From positions 1,355,864 to 1,419,863 of the forward strand of contig NZ_JXCJ01000001.1 of assembly GCF_000832015.1 (NCBI RefSeq): 64,000 nt of DNA, given 5' to 3'. Under the pieces are notes generated by a model. That model searched no databases. It was not told where the DNA came from and saw only the letters and a program-made list of their open reading frames with translations. Both the position numbers and the translations under genes were made by a program. Position 1 is the stretch's first letter; the number at the start of each line of letters is the position of its first letter. This document shows positions 45,933 to 56,134 of this stretch, piece by piece. The stretch is from Gilvimarinus agarilyticus. GTDB lineage: Bacteria; Pseudomonadota; Gammaproteobacteria; Pseudomonadales; Cellvibrionaceae.

Positions 45933-48900
45933 ATGCTTCGGGCGCTGGGTTACCTGCTGCGTAAACTTTGCCTGATTTTGGCGGTGCTGGTGATTGCCTT
46001 GGCTGTTTTGATTCAGGCCGGCCGCAGCTTTTCTTACTTGGTGGCCGATTACCGACAAGAGCTGGAAGCACTGCTGTCTGAGCAAACCCAGGGGCAGGTA
46101 AAACTGGCGCAGGTAAGCGCTGACTGGAGTGGCTTGCAGCCAGTGTTGGAGGTTACCGGCCTCGAGGTAGATACCGCGACCGGTGAGCGTTTACTGGCAA
46201 TGGATCGGGCGCGTTTACGCCTGGATATTATTGGCTCGGTACTCGCCTGGCGCCCGGTGTGGGGAAACGTCGAGTTAGCCGGTGGGGCGATGGCGCTGCG
46301 CCAAGACGACCAAGGCCACTGGCGCCTGCAAGGGGTTAGCAATGACGGTGTGCGCCCAAGCGGTAATCTGCACGACAAAATACTCGATATTTTATTGGCC
46401 TCCCGACGTATCGCCTTTAAAGAAACCCACCTCGATTTTTATTTTACCAGCGGCGAGCAAGTTCGCCTCGAGTCGCCCTCACTACTGCTAGAAAACAGTG
46501 GCGACTTTCACCGCCTGTTGTTGCAGCTGGATGTTGCCGAACAAGCCGGTGCTTTGTTCTTTTTAATGGAGGGGCGCGGCGACCCGAGAGACAAGCGCTT
46601 TAGCGCTGATGCTTACCTGCAGCTACGAAACTTTCCCGCTAATAACGTTATTGCCGCTGCACTCAAAAAAGCGGGGCTGGCACCCGAACAACTGTCGCCC
46701 GCTGGCAGTATTAGTGCGAGCTTATGGTTTGGTCGCAAAGCGGCCAATGCCAGTGTCAGCGTAGTGGGGGATGTTGAGCTGGCCGATGTGACGGCTGGGC
46801 TGCCCGACACGCCTACCTCGCTAACCCGTGTGCGGGCCGACGTTAGCGGGCAGTTTGCCAGCCTGGATCGCTGGCATGTGGCGCTACAGCAATCGCTTTG
46901 GGTGCTCGATGACGATACCCACCTGGAATTTGATTTTGTCGCCGGCAGGGCAGGGCCAGCAGAGCCCGTGAGCGCCCGGGCCTCTCGGTTAGATTTGGCA
47001 AAAGTAACGCGAGTATTGCAGCGCGGGCAACTGTTAACACCGTATCCGGCTCTGACCAAGTTGGTCGATAGTTTAGACGCCCGAGGTAAGCTGGAGGCTT
47101 TAGAGTTAACGGCTGTTCCCGGCTCATGGGCCGACTGGACGCTCTCGGCAGCGCTCGATACGGTAAGCGTTGGTAGCTGGAATCAGGTGCCCGCCTTTGA
47201 ACGTGTCTCCGGCTTTGTAACGGCCGGCGTTAAGGGTGGCTACGTACAGCTCGATTCGCGCGATGGTTTTAGTATGGCGTTTCCGGGGGTGTATGAGCGA
47301 GCGTTAATGTTTGATTCGGCTCGCGGCCGGGTAGCGTGGCACTTAAGGCCGGAGGATAACCGCATTTTTGTCAATAGCGGCCCGCTCGATGTCACTGACG
47401 GCGCCGAGCAAGCACAGGGATATTTTCATTTGGAGATACCCTGGCAGCGCAATAGCGGGCCAATTGATTTAACGGTATATGTTGCCGCGCAGCAGATGGC
47501 TGCGGGGCAGTATAAAAAATATTTACCGGCGGTGGTGCCCGAGGATGTAACCGAGTACCTAACTCGCGGTATCGGTGATAGCAACCCGGGCGTCGCCGAG
47601 CAGGCCGCTTTTATTTATCGCGGTGCTATCAATAGTCGCGCCCCCGCCGATCACAGTGTTTCGCTCAAGCTTGATATCGATAAGGGCTATTTTAATTACC
47701 ACCCGGATTGGCCGGCTGCGCGCAATTTACAGGGACGGCTGCTGCTGGATAACGCCGACCTTTACACTTCGCTTAAGCGCGGCCAGATATACAACAGCGA
47801 TGTGCAAAACGCGACTATTACACTGCGCGATAATCCGGTTGATGATGGCAAAGTCTTGGGTGTCAATGGTCGGTTAGATGGCATTGCCAGCGACGGTTTA
47901 CGTATTTTACGCCAGAGCGTGTTGCGCGATTACGTCGGCGACAATATGGATACTTGGTATCTGCACGGCGATTTAATCGCGGCGGTTGACTTGGCGATTC
48001 CGTTAAGCGCTGGCGCCGCCGGTAGTTATCACGATGTACAAATCGACATCGATGCCTCAAGTTTTGCACTGGATAACTACGACCTGGAGCTGGCTGATTT
48101 TAGCGGGCGAATTTTTTATAACAGCGACGACGGGCTTAGCTCCGAGAACCTGCAGGGCCAGCTGTTTGGTCGTGATGCTACGATTACGCTTGACACTGAG
48201 TATGAGGGGCCGCAAACGCGTACCGTGATTGATGTGGCCGCGGAGGCAAGTGTGAAACAGCTGGCCGAGTGGCGCTCGCAGCCGGCACTGTTGTTTGCCG
48301 AGGGGCAGGTGCCTTTTGATGTGCACGTTGCGTTGGATCATCGTTCGCGAGCCGGTGCGGACGCCGCTGAGCCGAATGAGTTTTTAGCCGATGGCGCAGC
48401 AGCGGAAGATGAACTGATTGCCGCTGTGGGGGTGACCGCCGACTTGACCCACACTAGCGTCAGCCTACCTCGGCCACTGAATAAGGCGACAGGTGTAGCC
48501 GGCGAATTAGTGGTGAATTATATTTTAGGTAAGCAGACGGCGCTGGCCGATGTGCATTATCTGGACGAGCTGCGGGCGACCTTACACATCGACCCCGAGG
48601 CGCAAAGCCTGCTTGGTGGCGCCATTGCTTTAGGTGGCGAGCCAGAATTGTTGCCGCAGCCGGCACTACATGTGAGCGGGCAAATCGATACGATTGATGT
48701 GAGCGCCTGGCAGGAGGTGTTAGCGCGACTGGAGACGTATCAGCGTGAGATGCCGGGAGCCTCCGGGGCGGTTACTGCGAACCTCGCCGATGAGCGAACA
48801 CCGCTGTCTTCCCTGAATGTGCCGCTGGCGGCTGACCTGCGTATCGCCGAGCAGTCACTTGGCGCTCTTGACCTAAAAGCGTTGCGCTTGCAGCTGCGTC

Positions 48901-49943
48901 AGCTACCGGATGCCTGGGACTTTGTCGTTACCAGCGATCGCTTAACGGGTGAATTAAACTGGCCACTGGATTCGCAGGCCCCGGCGGTACTGGCAATCAC
49001 ACAGCTGCAGTTGCCCCCGGTGGCAAAAAGTGAGCCTGAGGCAAGTGCTGCGGAGCTAAGCCCGGACTCCGCTGTAACCCTGACCCCTGAAACGTTGCAG
49101 CGGTTGCGCCGGGCAGAGGTGACGATAGAGCAATTGCAGTTGGGCGAGGCGCATTATGGCCGCTGGCAATTTAACCTGGAGCCGTTTAGCAATACCTTGG
49201 TGCTTACGGACCTTGAGGGCGAGGTGCGTGGTTTATCGGTTAAGGGCCGCGAAGGCGGTGGCGGGACGTTGCGCTGGCAACTTGCCCCAGAGGTAACCGA
49301 GTTGGAGGTTGCGGTATCGGCCCACGATATGGCCGATGTTATGGATCAATGGCAAGCCCCGCAAAGCATAGAAAGCGAGTCGGCTGAATATCAATTGGCG
49401 CTGAGCTGGCCCGGTGGCCCGGCAGCGTTCGAGTTGGCTAAGCTTGAAGGCGATGTGGCGGTAGATATTGGTTCCGGGCGCTTTGTTCGCGACTCGGCGA
49501 TCGCGGGCGAGGGGTTGCTGCGTTTGATGGGGTTATTTAACTTCGATTCGCTGGCACGTCGCCTGCGGTTAGACTTCTCGGATTTATACAAAAGCGGTTT
49601 AACCTTTGATGCCATTACCGGGTCGGTGCGTTTTGAGTCGGGGCAGATGGCGGTCGTCGAGCCGGTACTATTGCGCTCGCCCTCGAGCCGAATGCAGCTT
49701 ACCGGCACTGTTAACCTGTTGGATCAGACGCTTGATACGCGTTTGGTGGCCACCTTGCCCATGGGGGGTAATTTGACCGTGATTGCCGCGCTTGCCGCCG
49801 GTTTGCCCGCAGCTGCGGGGGTGTTTGTCATCAGTAAGTTATTTGAAGAGCAGATGAACAAAGTGACCAGTTTGACCTATCGTATTAGCGGAGGCTGGGA
49901 CAACCCGGTGACGGCGTTCGACCGGGCGTCGGAGGTGGAGTAA
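45933..49943 (+). CDS. yhdP: AsmA-like phospholipid transport protein YhdP (TIGR02099 family)
   Basis: Very large envelope-spanning protein of the AsmA/TamB group, which moves phospholipid from inner to outer membrane in E. coli together with TamB and YdbH. The 1336 residues have a single N-terminal membrane segment at about 7-29, a long beta-strand-rich periplasmic body and the C-terminal AsmA-like part containing SGLTFDAITGSVRFESGQM and a hydrophobic stretch near GGNLTVIAALAAGLPAAAGVFV. It follows rng as in other gammaproteobacteria. Length is slightly above E. coli YhdP (1266). Confidence 0.95.
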   Translation: MLRALGYLLRKLCLILAVLVIALAVLIQAGRSFSYLVADYRQELEALLSEQTQGQVKLAQVSADWSGLQPVLEVTGLEVDTATGERLLAMDRARLRLDIIGSVLAWRPVWGNVELAGGAMALRQDDQGHWRLQGVSNDGVRPSGNLHDKILDILLASRRIAFKETHLDFYFTSGEQVRLESPSLLLENSGDFHRLLLQLDVAEQAGALFFLMEGRGDPRDKRFSADAYLQLRNFPANNVIAAALKKAGLAPEQLSPAGSISASLWFGRKAANASVSVVGDVELADVTAGLPDTPTSLTRVRADVSGQFASLDRWHVALQQSLWVLDDDTHLEFDFVAGRAGPAEPVSARASRLDLAKVTRVLQRGQLLTPYPALTKLVDSLDARGKLEALELTAVPGSWADWTLSAALDTVSVGSWNQVPAFERVSGFVTAGVKGGYVQLDSRDGFSMAFPGVYERALMFDSARGRVAWHLRPEDNRIFVNSGPLDVTDGAEQAQGYFHLEIPWQRNSGPIDLTVYVAAQQMAAGQYKKYLPAVVPEDVTEYLTRGIGDSNPGVAEQAAFIYRGAINSRAPADHSVSLKLDIDKGYFNYHPDWPAARNLQGRLLLDNADLYTSLKRGQIYNSDVQNATITLRDNPVDDGKVLGVNGRLDGIASDGLRILRQSVLRDYVGDNMDTWYLHGDLIAAVDLAIPLSAGAAGSYHDVQIDIDASSFALDNYDLELADFSGRIFYNSDDGLSSENLQGQLFGRDATITLDTEYEGPQTRTVIDVAAEASVKQLAEWRSQPALLFAEGQVPFDVHVALDHRSRAGADAAEPNEFLADGAAAEDELIAAVGVTADLTHTSVSLPRPLNKATGVAGELVVNYILGKQTALADVHYLDELRATLHIDPEAQSLLGGAIALGGEPELLPQPALHVSGQIDTIDVSAWQEVLARLETYQREMPGASGAVTANLADERTPLSSLNVPLAADLRIAEQSLGALDLKALRLQLRQLPDAWDFVVTSDRLTGELNWPLDSQAPAVLAITQLQLPPVAKSEPEASAAELSPDSAVTLTPETLQRLRRAEVTIEQLQLGEAHYGRWQFNLEPFSNTLVLTDLEGEVRGLSVKGREGGGGTLRWQLAPEVTELEVAVSAHDMADVMDQWQAPQSIESESAEYQLALSWPGGPAAFELAKLEGDVAVDIGSGRFVRDSAIAGEGLLRLMGLFNFDSLARRLRLDFSDLYKSGLTFDAITGSVRFESGQMAVVEPVLLRSPSSRMQLTGTVNLLDQTLDTRLVATLPMGGNLTVIAALAAGLPAAAGVFVISKLFEEQMNKVTSLTYRISGGWDNPVTAFDRASEVE

Positions 49944-49982
49944 CAATATAAGTTTTAATTGGCTGTGGTTGCGGCTCGGGGA

Positions 49983-50504
49983 TTATTCGTGTTGCGCGAG
50001 CGTGTCGCGGATACAGCGAAACAGTTTGCGCGATTGCCCGGAGGCCTTTTCTTGTGGTTGCGATTTGCTCGCCTGACGAATGAGCTGACGCAAGTGTTGG
50101 ATGTCCACCTCGGGGTACTCGCTAATAAAACGATTGAGCGCGTCGTTACCGCCGGTTAAAAGTTCATCGCGCCAACGCTCGATCAGGTGTTGCCGCTGTA
50201 CGCTTAAGGCCCCCTGAGATTTTATGGCGCTCAATTGCGTCGTAAGCTGCTCGCTGTCGACTAACTGCATGAGCCGACCAATCCGCTGTAACTGACGGCG
50301 TCTCGCCTCGCGTTGGCGGATGCGCCCCATCTCGATTACCGCTTCACGCAATTCATCCGGTAGTTCCAGCGCGGCCAAGTGCGCTGCGCTTAATTCTGTG
50401 AGTTCTTGCCCGAGTGCCTGCAGCGCATGCATATCTCGCTTGCGCTGAGATTTGCTGGGGCCGTCGTAAAACTCTTCGGTGTCAGATTCAAAATCGGTTG
50501 TCAT
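49983..50504 (-). CDS. yjgA: Ribosome-associated protein YjgA/DarP (DUF615)
   Basis: Helical protein that associates with late 50S assembly intermediates. The 173 residues have the acidic N-terminus with SKSQRKRDMHALQALGQEL and the IQRIGRLMQLVD-type RQLQRIGRLM segment of the family. Here it lies on the minus strand, convergent to yhdP and 73 bp beyond ptsO; in Pseudomonas it sits between tldD and pmbA, which are absent from this place. Confidence 0.93.
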   Translation of the reverse strand: MTTDFESDTEEFYDGPSKSQRKRDMHALQALGQELTELSAAHLAALELPDELREAVIEMGRIRQREARRRQLQRIGRLMQLVDSEQLTTQLSAIKSQGALSVQRQHLIERWRDELLTGGNDALNRFISEYPEVDIQHLRQLIRQASKSQPQEKASGQSRKLFRCIRDTLAQHE

Positions 50505-50577
50505 GGTGTTACGGCTGGCTCGTATTGGGTGGGCGCGGGATTATAACAGCTTGTCGGACGAGGCGCAGTGCACAGGA

Positions 50578-50850
50578 TTATTCTTCCTGCTCGTCAAAGC
50601 CCGCCTCTATAAGTGTGCAGATGGCCTCGAGCGCCTCGTCCTCGCGAGGGCCATTGGCGCGAACACAAACCTCAGTGTCAATACCGGCGGCCAGCATCAT
50701 CAGAGCCATCATACTGGCTCCGTCGGCAGATTTATCGGCCACGATCAGCTCGACCTGACAGGGGTACTCTTTGGCCAGTGCTACCAGCTTTGCGGCGGAG
50801 CGGGCGTGTAGCCCTTTGCGATTGACGATCGTCACAAATTTCTCAGGCAT
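50578..50850 (-). CDS. ptsO: HPr-like phosphocarrier NPr of the nitrogen PTS
   Basis: Phosphocarrier passing phosphate from EI-Ntr to PtsN. The 90 residues have the phosphorylated histidine H15 in KGLHARSA and the serine S46 region SADGASMMALMMLA. The ATG abuts the rapZ stop directly. It belongs to the rpoN-hpf-ptsN-rapZ-ptsO unit conserved in gammaproteobacteria, which links nitrogen and carbon state to sigma-54 functions and potassium transport. Confidence 0.96.
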   Translation of the reverse strand: MPEKFVTIVNRKGLHARSAAKLVALAKEYPCQVELIVADKSADGASMMALMMLAAGIDTEVCVRANGPREDEALEAICTLIEAGFDEQEE

Positions 50851-51729
50851 TTAATGGCTCTCTTTTGTTGCGTGGCCAAGCTCGCGGTGCCTGACCTGAA
50901 CATTGTCCAGCTCCTGGGCAAAGTGAGCCTGCAACTTTTGGCACAGGTAAACCGAGCGGTGTTGGCCGCCGGTACAGCCTATGGCAATGGTGATATAGCT
51001 GCGGTTATTGGCTTGGTAGTGGGGCCACCAGCGCGTTAAATAATTTTTAATATCCTCCAGCATATCCTGCACCAAAGGCTGCTCATCCAAAAACGTCATC
51101 ACATCCTGTTCGAGCCCGGTTTGTGCTCGCAAGTTAGGGTCCCAGTGGGGGTTGGGTAAGCAGCGGGCATCAAACACCAGGTCGGCATTGTTTGGGGGGC
51201 CGTGTTTAAAGCCAAACGATTCAAACAGTACGGCCATACCGACGGCGTTGGGCTCGGCGACGCGCTCTTTAACCAGGTCGCGCAATTGGTGCACGTTAAG
51301 TGCGCTGGTGTCGACGACTAAGTCTGCGCTATCGCGCATAGGCAGCAGTAGTTGGTGTTCGGTTTGAATGGCTTCTGTGAGGTTGGTGTGCTTATCACTG
51401 AGCGGGTGCTTACGGCGCGTTTCACTAAAGCGCTGAATAATTTTTTCGGCCCCTGCGTCGAGAAAGATTACCGTAAACGGCAGGCGCGCTGCACGTAAAG
51501 GCTCGATGGCGCTGGGGAACATGGCGAGATCCTGCCAGGCATCGCGAATATCGATGCCGATGGCAAAGCTCTGGTTGGCCGCGTCTTTGTGCAGCTGGAT
51601 CTGATCGATCAACGTGGGTAATAAGCTTACCGGCAGGTTGTCGATGCAGTTATAGCCCGAGTCTTCCAGCGCGTTAAGCGCCGTACTTTTGCCCGAGCCG
51701 GATAATCCACTGACGATGACTAAGTGCAT
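50851..51729 (-). CDS. rapZ: RNase adapter protein RapZ
   Basis: Nucleotide- and RNA-binding adapter that in enterobacteria presents the sRNA GlmZ to RNase E and so adjusts GlcN6P synthase levels. The 292 residues have Walker A GLSGSGKS at 8-15, Walker B-like VIFLDAG, and the C-terminal CTGGQHRSVYL motif. glmY/glmZ may not exist in this lineage, so the precise role here is open. Placed between ptsN and ptsO. Confidence 0.96.
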   Translation of the reverse strand: MHLVIVSGLSGSGKSTALNALEDSGYNCIDNLPVSLLPTLIDQIQLHKDAANQSFAIGIDIRDAWQDLAMFPSAIEPLRAARLPFTVIFLDAGAEKIIQRFSETRRKHPLSDKHTNLTEAIQTEHQLLLPMRDSADLVVDTSALNVHQLRDLVKERVAEPNAVGMAVLFESFGFKHGPPNNADLVFDARCLPNPHWDPNLRAQTGLEQDVMTFLDEQPLVQDMLEDIKNYLTRWWPHYQANNRSYITIAIGCTGGQHRSVYLCQKLQAHFAQELDNVQVRHRELGHATKESH

Positions 51730-51741
51730 ACGGCTTACCGA

Positions 51742-52197
51742 TTAGTTGTCGTGAGCAATGGCAGCGGCGTACAGCGCCGCTGCTGAGTCTGCATCGCGCA
51801 GCGACTGGCGGTAGTCGCTCTCGTTAAGCGCGCCGGCGAGGGCTGCCAGTGTGTGTAAATGCTCGTCATTGGCTTGATCCGGGACGAGCATGGCAAACAG
51901 TACGTCTACCGGGTCGCCGTCAATCGCATCAAAGTCGATAGGGTCTTTTAGGGTGATAAGCGCCGCGATGGTGGCATCGCAGCCTGGCAACCGGCTGTGG
52001 GGAATGGCTATGCCGTGGCCGATCCCGGTGGAACCGAGTTTTTCCCGGGCAATTAAGCGGCGGAAGATGTCGTCCGCGTCCATGCCGGGGATGCTCTCGG
52101 CGATGGTGTTGGCGAGTATCTCCAGGGCGCGCTTTTTGCTGACGCCCTCGATGCGGCTTAATGTGCGTTCCGGCGATAAGATCTGTGCAATTTGCAT
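51742..52197 (-). CDS. ptsN: PTS IIA-like nitrogen regulatory protein PtsN
   Basis: Terminal phosphate acceptor of the nitrogen PTS; regulates potassium transport and sigma-54-linked processes through its phosphorylation state. The 151 residues contain the active histidine H67 in HGIAIPHSRLPG and the C-terminal EIIA-Ntr fold. It lies 13 bp after hpf and 12 bp before rapZ in transcription order. Confidence 0.96.
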   Translation of the reverse strand: MQIAQILSPERTLSRIEGVSKKRALEILANTIAESIPGMDADDIFRRLIAREKLGSTGIGHGIAIPHSRLPGCDATIAALITLKDPIDFDAIDGDPVDVLFAMLVPDQANDEHLHTLAALAGALNESDYRQSLRDADSAAALYAAAIAHDN

Positions 52198-52210
52198 AGT
52201 TATTGAGTCA

Positions 52211-52501
52211 CTAACGGTGGCTGCGAAGTTTTTCTTTGTGTTTTATAAGTTGTCGGTCGAGCTTGTCGGTCATGGCATCGATCGCGGCGTAGAGGTCTTC
52301 GGATTCGGCGTCGGCAAATAAATCTTTGCCGTTTACATGTATCTTAGCTTCGGCTTTTTGCGTCAGCTTTTCTACGGATACCGTCACGTTGATGCTGGTA
52401 ATTAGGTCGCTGTGATGGGTGAGCCGTTCCAGTTTAGATTCGATGTAATTATGAATCGCTTCAGTTACATCTACATGATGGCCGCTGATCGTTACTTGCA
52501 T
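52211..52501 (-). CDS. hpf: Ribosome hibernation promoting factor HPF (short form)
   Basis: Binds the 30S decoding area of idle ribosomes and promotes 100S dimers. The 96 residues form one beta-alpha-beta-beta-beta-alpha domain with MQVTISGHHVDVTEAI at the start and DLYAAIDAMTDKLDRQL in the last helix; there is no long C-terminal dimerisation domain, so it is the short gammaproteobacterial form. It is 124 bp downstream of rpoN, and that gap may carry its own promoter for stationary-phase expression. Confidence 0.96.
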   Translation of the reverse strand: MQVTISGHHVDVTEAIHNYIESKLERLTHHSDLITSINVTVSVEKLTQKAEAKIHVNGKDLFADAESEDLYAAIDAMTDKLDRQLIKHKEKLRSHR

Positions 52502-52625
52502 ACACTACTCCTCGTCTGGCTTACCTAAATAGGCGGCCCCCGCGCCTGTGACGGGCGCGAAGGTCTAGCTTGTGGCAGAACTTCAACATAGCAAGGATTG
52601 CCAGTTCTGTCACATGGGCCTCGCC

Positions 52626-54155
52626 TTAACCGAGCCCTTTGCGCTCGTTGGAAGGCGGAATATTGAGAGACTCGCGATACTTGGCAATGGTGCGGCGCGC
52701 AACCCGAATCCCTTGCTCCGATAGCATTTCGGTAATTTTACTATCACTTAAGGGTTTTTTGGGGTTCTCGGCCGCCACTAGCTTTTTAATAATAGCCCGA
52801 ATTGCGGTGGATGAGCACTCGCCGCCGGAGTCGGTACTAACGTGGCTGGAGAAAAAGTACTTGAGCTCGAATATGCCTTGCGGGGTGTGCATATACTTTT
52901 GGGTTGTCACCCGGGAGATGGTCGACTCGTGCATCTCGACCAGCTCGGCAATATCGTGCAGTACCAGAGGCTTCATGGCCTCGGCGCCATACTCCAGAAA
53001 GCCGCGTTGTTTTTCAACGATGCAGGTGGCGACTTTTAGCAGCGTCTCATTGCGGCTTTGCAGGCTCTTTAAAAACCAGCGGGCTTCCTGCAGGTTGTCT
53101 TTTAAAAAGGTGTTGTCGCGGCTTGAATCGGCGCGCTTAACCATGGAAGCGTAGCCCGAGTTAATGCGCAGCTTAGGCGCAATATCCGGGTTTAGCTCGA
53201 CCGTCCAGCGGCCCTCTTTTTTATCGACAAAGACATCGGGAACCACATATTCGGTTTCGCTGGTGCTGATGCTGTCGCCAGGATGCGGGTTTAGGGTTTT
53301 AATTAGTGCGACGGCCTGGGCCAGCTCGGGCTCTTTAAGCCGGGTTTTGCGCATGAGTTGGCGATAATCACGGCTGCCAAGCAGGGGCAGATACTGGCGC
53401 ACGATAAGCTGCGCGGCCTCGAGATACGGTGTGTTTTTGTCAAACTGTGCCAGCTGTACCAGTAGGCAGTCGACTAAGTCGATGCTGCAGGTGCCGCACG
53501 GGTCAAACTGCTGTAAGCGGTGCTGAACCGCCTGCACTTCGTCGAGCTCCAGGTCATCCCAGTTGGCGGTTAAGCCCTCGTAGATGTCCTCTATGGTACT
53601 GCTGAGCAGGCCGGAGGGTTCTACCGAGTCTATGATGGCAAGGGCGATGATCTCGTCCCGCTCGGACATTGGCGTTAGGTTGAGCTGCCACATCAGATGG
53701 TCGTACAGCGACTCCGTATTGCCGCGGCGGCTTTCAAAGTCGTTGTCATCGCCTTCATAGTTGCTGGAGGGCAGGGTGGAGGCAGAGCTCTCGTAAACGT
53801 CATCCCAGCTGGTATCAACCGGTAAGTCCTGTGGGATGGATTCGTTCCACTCGCCATCGGCCGTGGATTCGTCTGCCTCGGAAGCGGCATTGTTGCTCGG
53901 TGCATCGGCGTTGCTCAGCTCGTCCTGGCTGTTGTCGCGGCGTTCTTCTTTGCCGTCGGTGTCACTTTCCTTTTGGTCGCTACCGTTGGTGTCATCGAGG
54001 TTCTCCTCGACTTCGAGCATGGGGTTGGAGTCCAGCGCCTCTTGAATCTCTTGTTGCAGATCCAGCGTCGAAAGTTGTAGTAGGCGGATGGCCTGCTGCA
54101 ACTGCGGCGTCATGGTGAGCTGTTGACCCAACTTTAGCTGTAGGGACTGCTTCAT
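52626..54155 (-). CDS. rpoN: RNA polymerase sigma-54 factor RpoN
   Basis: Alternative sigma factor for -24/-12 promoters that need AAA+ activators. The 509 residues show the glutamine/leucine-rich region I ([21 protein letters not shown]), an acidic region II (about 50-140), the core-binding domain and the RpoN box [10 protein letters not shown] at about 486-495 that reads the -24 element. A matching promoter occurs before pilA1 in this window. The gene follows lptB after a 142-bp gap. Confidence 0.98.
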   Translation of the reverse strand: MKQSLQLKLGQQLTMTPQLQQAIRLLQLSTLDLQQEIQEALDSNPMLEVEENLDDTNGSDQKESDTDGKEERRDNSQDELSNADAPSNNAASEADESTADGEWNESIPQDLPVDTSWDDVYESSASTLPSSNYEGDDNDFESRRGNTESLYDHLMWQLNLTPMSERDEIIALAIIDSVEPSGLLSSTIEDIYEGLTANWDDLELDEVQAVQHRLQQFDPCGTCSIDLVDCLLVQLAQFDKNTPYLEAAQLIVRQYLPLLGSRDYRQLMRKTRLKEPELAQAVALIKTLNPHPGDSISTSETEYVVPDVFVDKKEGRWTVELNPDIAPKLRINSGYASMVKRADSSRDNTFLKDNLQEARWFLKSLQSRNETLLKVATCIVEKQRGFLEYGAEAMKPLVLHDIAELVEMHESTISRVTTQKYMHTPQGIFELKYFFSSHVSTDSGGECSSTAIRAIIKKLVAAENPKKPLSDSKITEMLSEQGIRVARRTIAKYRESLNIPPSNERKGLG

Positions 54156-54297
54156 AGTATTAGCAATGGCACTCAGATTATGTGTGGTAACCGTGGAGTT
54201 TAGTCATCAACACTGACCCAAGCAAGGGTGTTAAGCAATCTTTGTGCCTGATGGGCAAAAAATAAAAAATGTCAAGGGCGACGGCGCCAGGGCGTCG

Positions 54298-55023
54298 TTA
54301 CAGCATGAAGTTGTCGCCAAGATAGACTTTACGCACTTTTTGGTTGGCCAGAATCTGCTCGGAGCTGCCTTCGGCGATGATGCTGCCCTCGCTGACGATG
54401 TAGGCTTTTTCGCAGATGCCCAGGGTTTCCCGGACGTTGTGGTCGGTAATAAGGATGCCGATACCGCGATCTTTAAGGTGGCGCACGATGTGCTGGATAT
54501 CGCTTACCGAGATAGGGTCGACCCCGGCAAAAGGCTCATCCAGCAAAATAAAGGCGGGATTAGTGGCCAGGGCCCGGGCGATCTCGACCCGGCGGCGTTC
54601 GCCACCAGACAGCGACATGCCCAGGTTGTCGCGAATGTGGGTAATGTGAAATTCGTGCAGTAGTTGCTCTAGTTGTTCGTTACGCTGCTTTTTGTTGAGG
54701 TCGCTGCGGGTTTCTAAGATGGCAAGAATGTTGTTTGCCACGGACAGTTTGCGAAACACCGACGCCTCTTGCGGTAGGTAGCCTATACCCGCCCGTGCCC
54801 GGCCGTGAATCGGCAAATGCGTAAGGTCGAGCCCGTCGAGCGTTACCCGGCCGTTGTCGGCTTTGACGAGCCCGGCAATCATGTAAAAGCAGGTGGTTTT
54901 ACCGGCGCCATTAGGGCCGAGCAAGCCAACGATTTCACCGCTGCTGACCGACATAGAGACATCGGCGACAACCTGACGGCGTTTATAACTTTTGGCGAGG
55001 TTTTGTGCAGTAAGAGTTGCCAT
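54298..55023 (-). CDS. lptB: LPS export ABC transporter ATPase LptB
   Basis: ATPase of the LptB2FG transporter that extracts LPS from the inner membrane. The 241 residues have Walker A GPNGAGKT at 36-43, the Q-loop in YLPQEASVF, the signature LSGGERRR and Walker [13 protein letters not shown]. It starts 2 bp after lptA and precedes rpoN, the standard arrangement. Confidence 0.98.
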   Translation of the reverse strand: MATLTAQNLAKSYKRRQVVADVSMSVSSGEIVGLLGPNGAGKTTCFYMIAGLVKADNGRVTLDGLDLTHLPIHGRARAGIGYLPQEASVFRKLSVANNILAILETRSDLNKKQRNEQLEQLLHEFHITHIRDNLGMSLSGGERRRVEIARALATNPAFILLDEPFAGVDPISVSDIQHIVRHLKDRGIGILITDHNVRETLGICEKAYIVSEGSIIAEGSSEQILANQKVRKVYLGDNFML

Positions 55024-55025
55024 AA

Positions 55026-55568
55026 TTATTGCGTACCAGCCCCTGCAGGAATCACCATTTTAATGCGCTCGCTAGAGGATTCGTCGCTCTGGGCGTTAAT
55101 CAGCTCCCGGGTTAAGTCGTAATGGATGCTGTGGCCCTGCATGATGGCGCCGTCTTGTTCAAGTTTGGCGCTGCTGTTAAGTGTCACGGTGCGCTCGTCG
55201 TGGTTGTAGCTGATCTCCCGGGCCTCGGCAAACACCTTGCCCTTGTTGGCTTGCGGCTGTTGCTGAAAGTGCGCCGGCGAGCCAGTAGCCTCGATTTTGG
55301 CTACCGAGTTGTCGCTTTTAAAGTGGATAACAATACGGTCCGCATCGATAATCAGCGAGCCCTGCTGCAAGCGCGCTGAACCCGTGTAAGTCACCAGGCC
55401 GTTTTTTTGGTCAAACAATTGTTTGTCGGCCTGCAGCTGAAAGTCCTGCTCGCGGTCGTCCGGTAGCGCCTGTGCGGAGGTGGCAATAGTCGCCGTCGCT
55501 ATGAGCGCGGCGACGTATTTAAGCAGCTCGCGCTTATTGAAGTGGCGCAAAAAGTAATTAGGGAGCAT
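55026..55568 (-). CDS. lptA: LPS periplasmic bridge protein LptA
   Basis: Soluble beta-jellyroll protein that oligomerises into the bridge carrying LPS to LptDE. The 180 residues have a signal peptide with a basic start, a hydrophobic core at about 17-30 and cleavage likely after AQA (about residue 34), followed by an OstA/LptA domain with [15 protein letters not shown]. The ATG overlaps the lptC end by 11 bp. Confidence 0.95.
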   Translation of the reverse strand: MLPNYFLRHFNKRELLKYVAALIATATIATSAQALPDDREQDFQLQADKQLFDQKNGLVTYTGSARLQQGSLIIDADRIVIHFKSDNSVAKIEATGSPAHFQQQPQANKGKVFAEAREISYNHDERTVTLNSSAKLEQDGAIMQGHSIHYDLTRELINAQSDESSSERIKMVIPAGAGTQ

Positions 55569-56130
55569 AGGTGGCTTTTACCTCGGATAACAATTCAATA
55601 CGTCCGTTGTTGAGCTCGGCATTGAGGCCTATTGCACGGGTGGTACCGCGCTCGCTACGCATGGTAACAGGTTTGTCGGTATGCGCGTATTGCTGGTCAG
55701 TGTCGATAGTGAGCTCATCGGTGGTCAGGGTGACCCAGCCGTATCTACCTTTTTCGTTCCAAACCTGAACATTATTTTGCAAGGTGATGGTGTTGTTTTG
55801 GCTGCGCCCTTCTTTGGCGGAGAGCTGCCACGGGGCGGTGTCGGGCGCGCCATAAATGGTGACGTGAGGGTGGTCTACTTCACTGTTGGCGATGGCGCCA
55901 TCACTGTACGAAACCGCCGAGCGGGCGACCATTTTATGCTCTAGGATGCCGGCGTTGCTGTAAGTGCGATCAACGACGCCCACCATGTACGATTGCGGGT
56001 AGCGCTTCTCGTTTGACTTGTCTGCTTCCGGTGCGAGCATCTCATGGGGTGAGTATTGCAACGCGCCATAAATCAAGGCGCAACACAGAGACATGAGCAG
56101 GATCCAGGATTTTGGTTGGCGGCGCCGCAC
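55558..56130 (-). CDS. lptC: LPS export protein LptC
   Basis: Bitopic inner-membrane protein handing LPS from LptB2FG to LptA. The 190-residue form begins at a GTG at 56130 (MRRRQPKSWILL), followed by a membrane anchor at about 8-25 and a periplasmic jellyroll domain. This start is preferred over the longest open frame, which begins with TTG at 56163 inside kdsC: AGAGGG at 56139-56144 stands about 8 bp before the GTG, which comes just after the kdsC stop. It overlaps lptA by 11 bp. Confidence 0.92.
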   Translation of the reverse strand: MRRRQPKSWILLMSLCCALIYGALQYSPHEMLAPEADKSNEKRYPQSYMVGVVDRTYSNAGILEHKMVARSAVSYSDGAIANSEVDHPHVTIYGAPDTAPWQLSAKEGRSQNNTITLQNNVQVWNEKGRYGWVTLTTDELTIDTDQQYAHTDKPVTMRSERGTTRAIGLNAELNNGRIELLSEVKATYAP

Positions 56131-56134
56131 GGCA

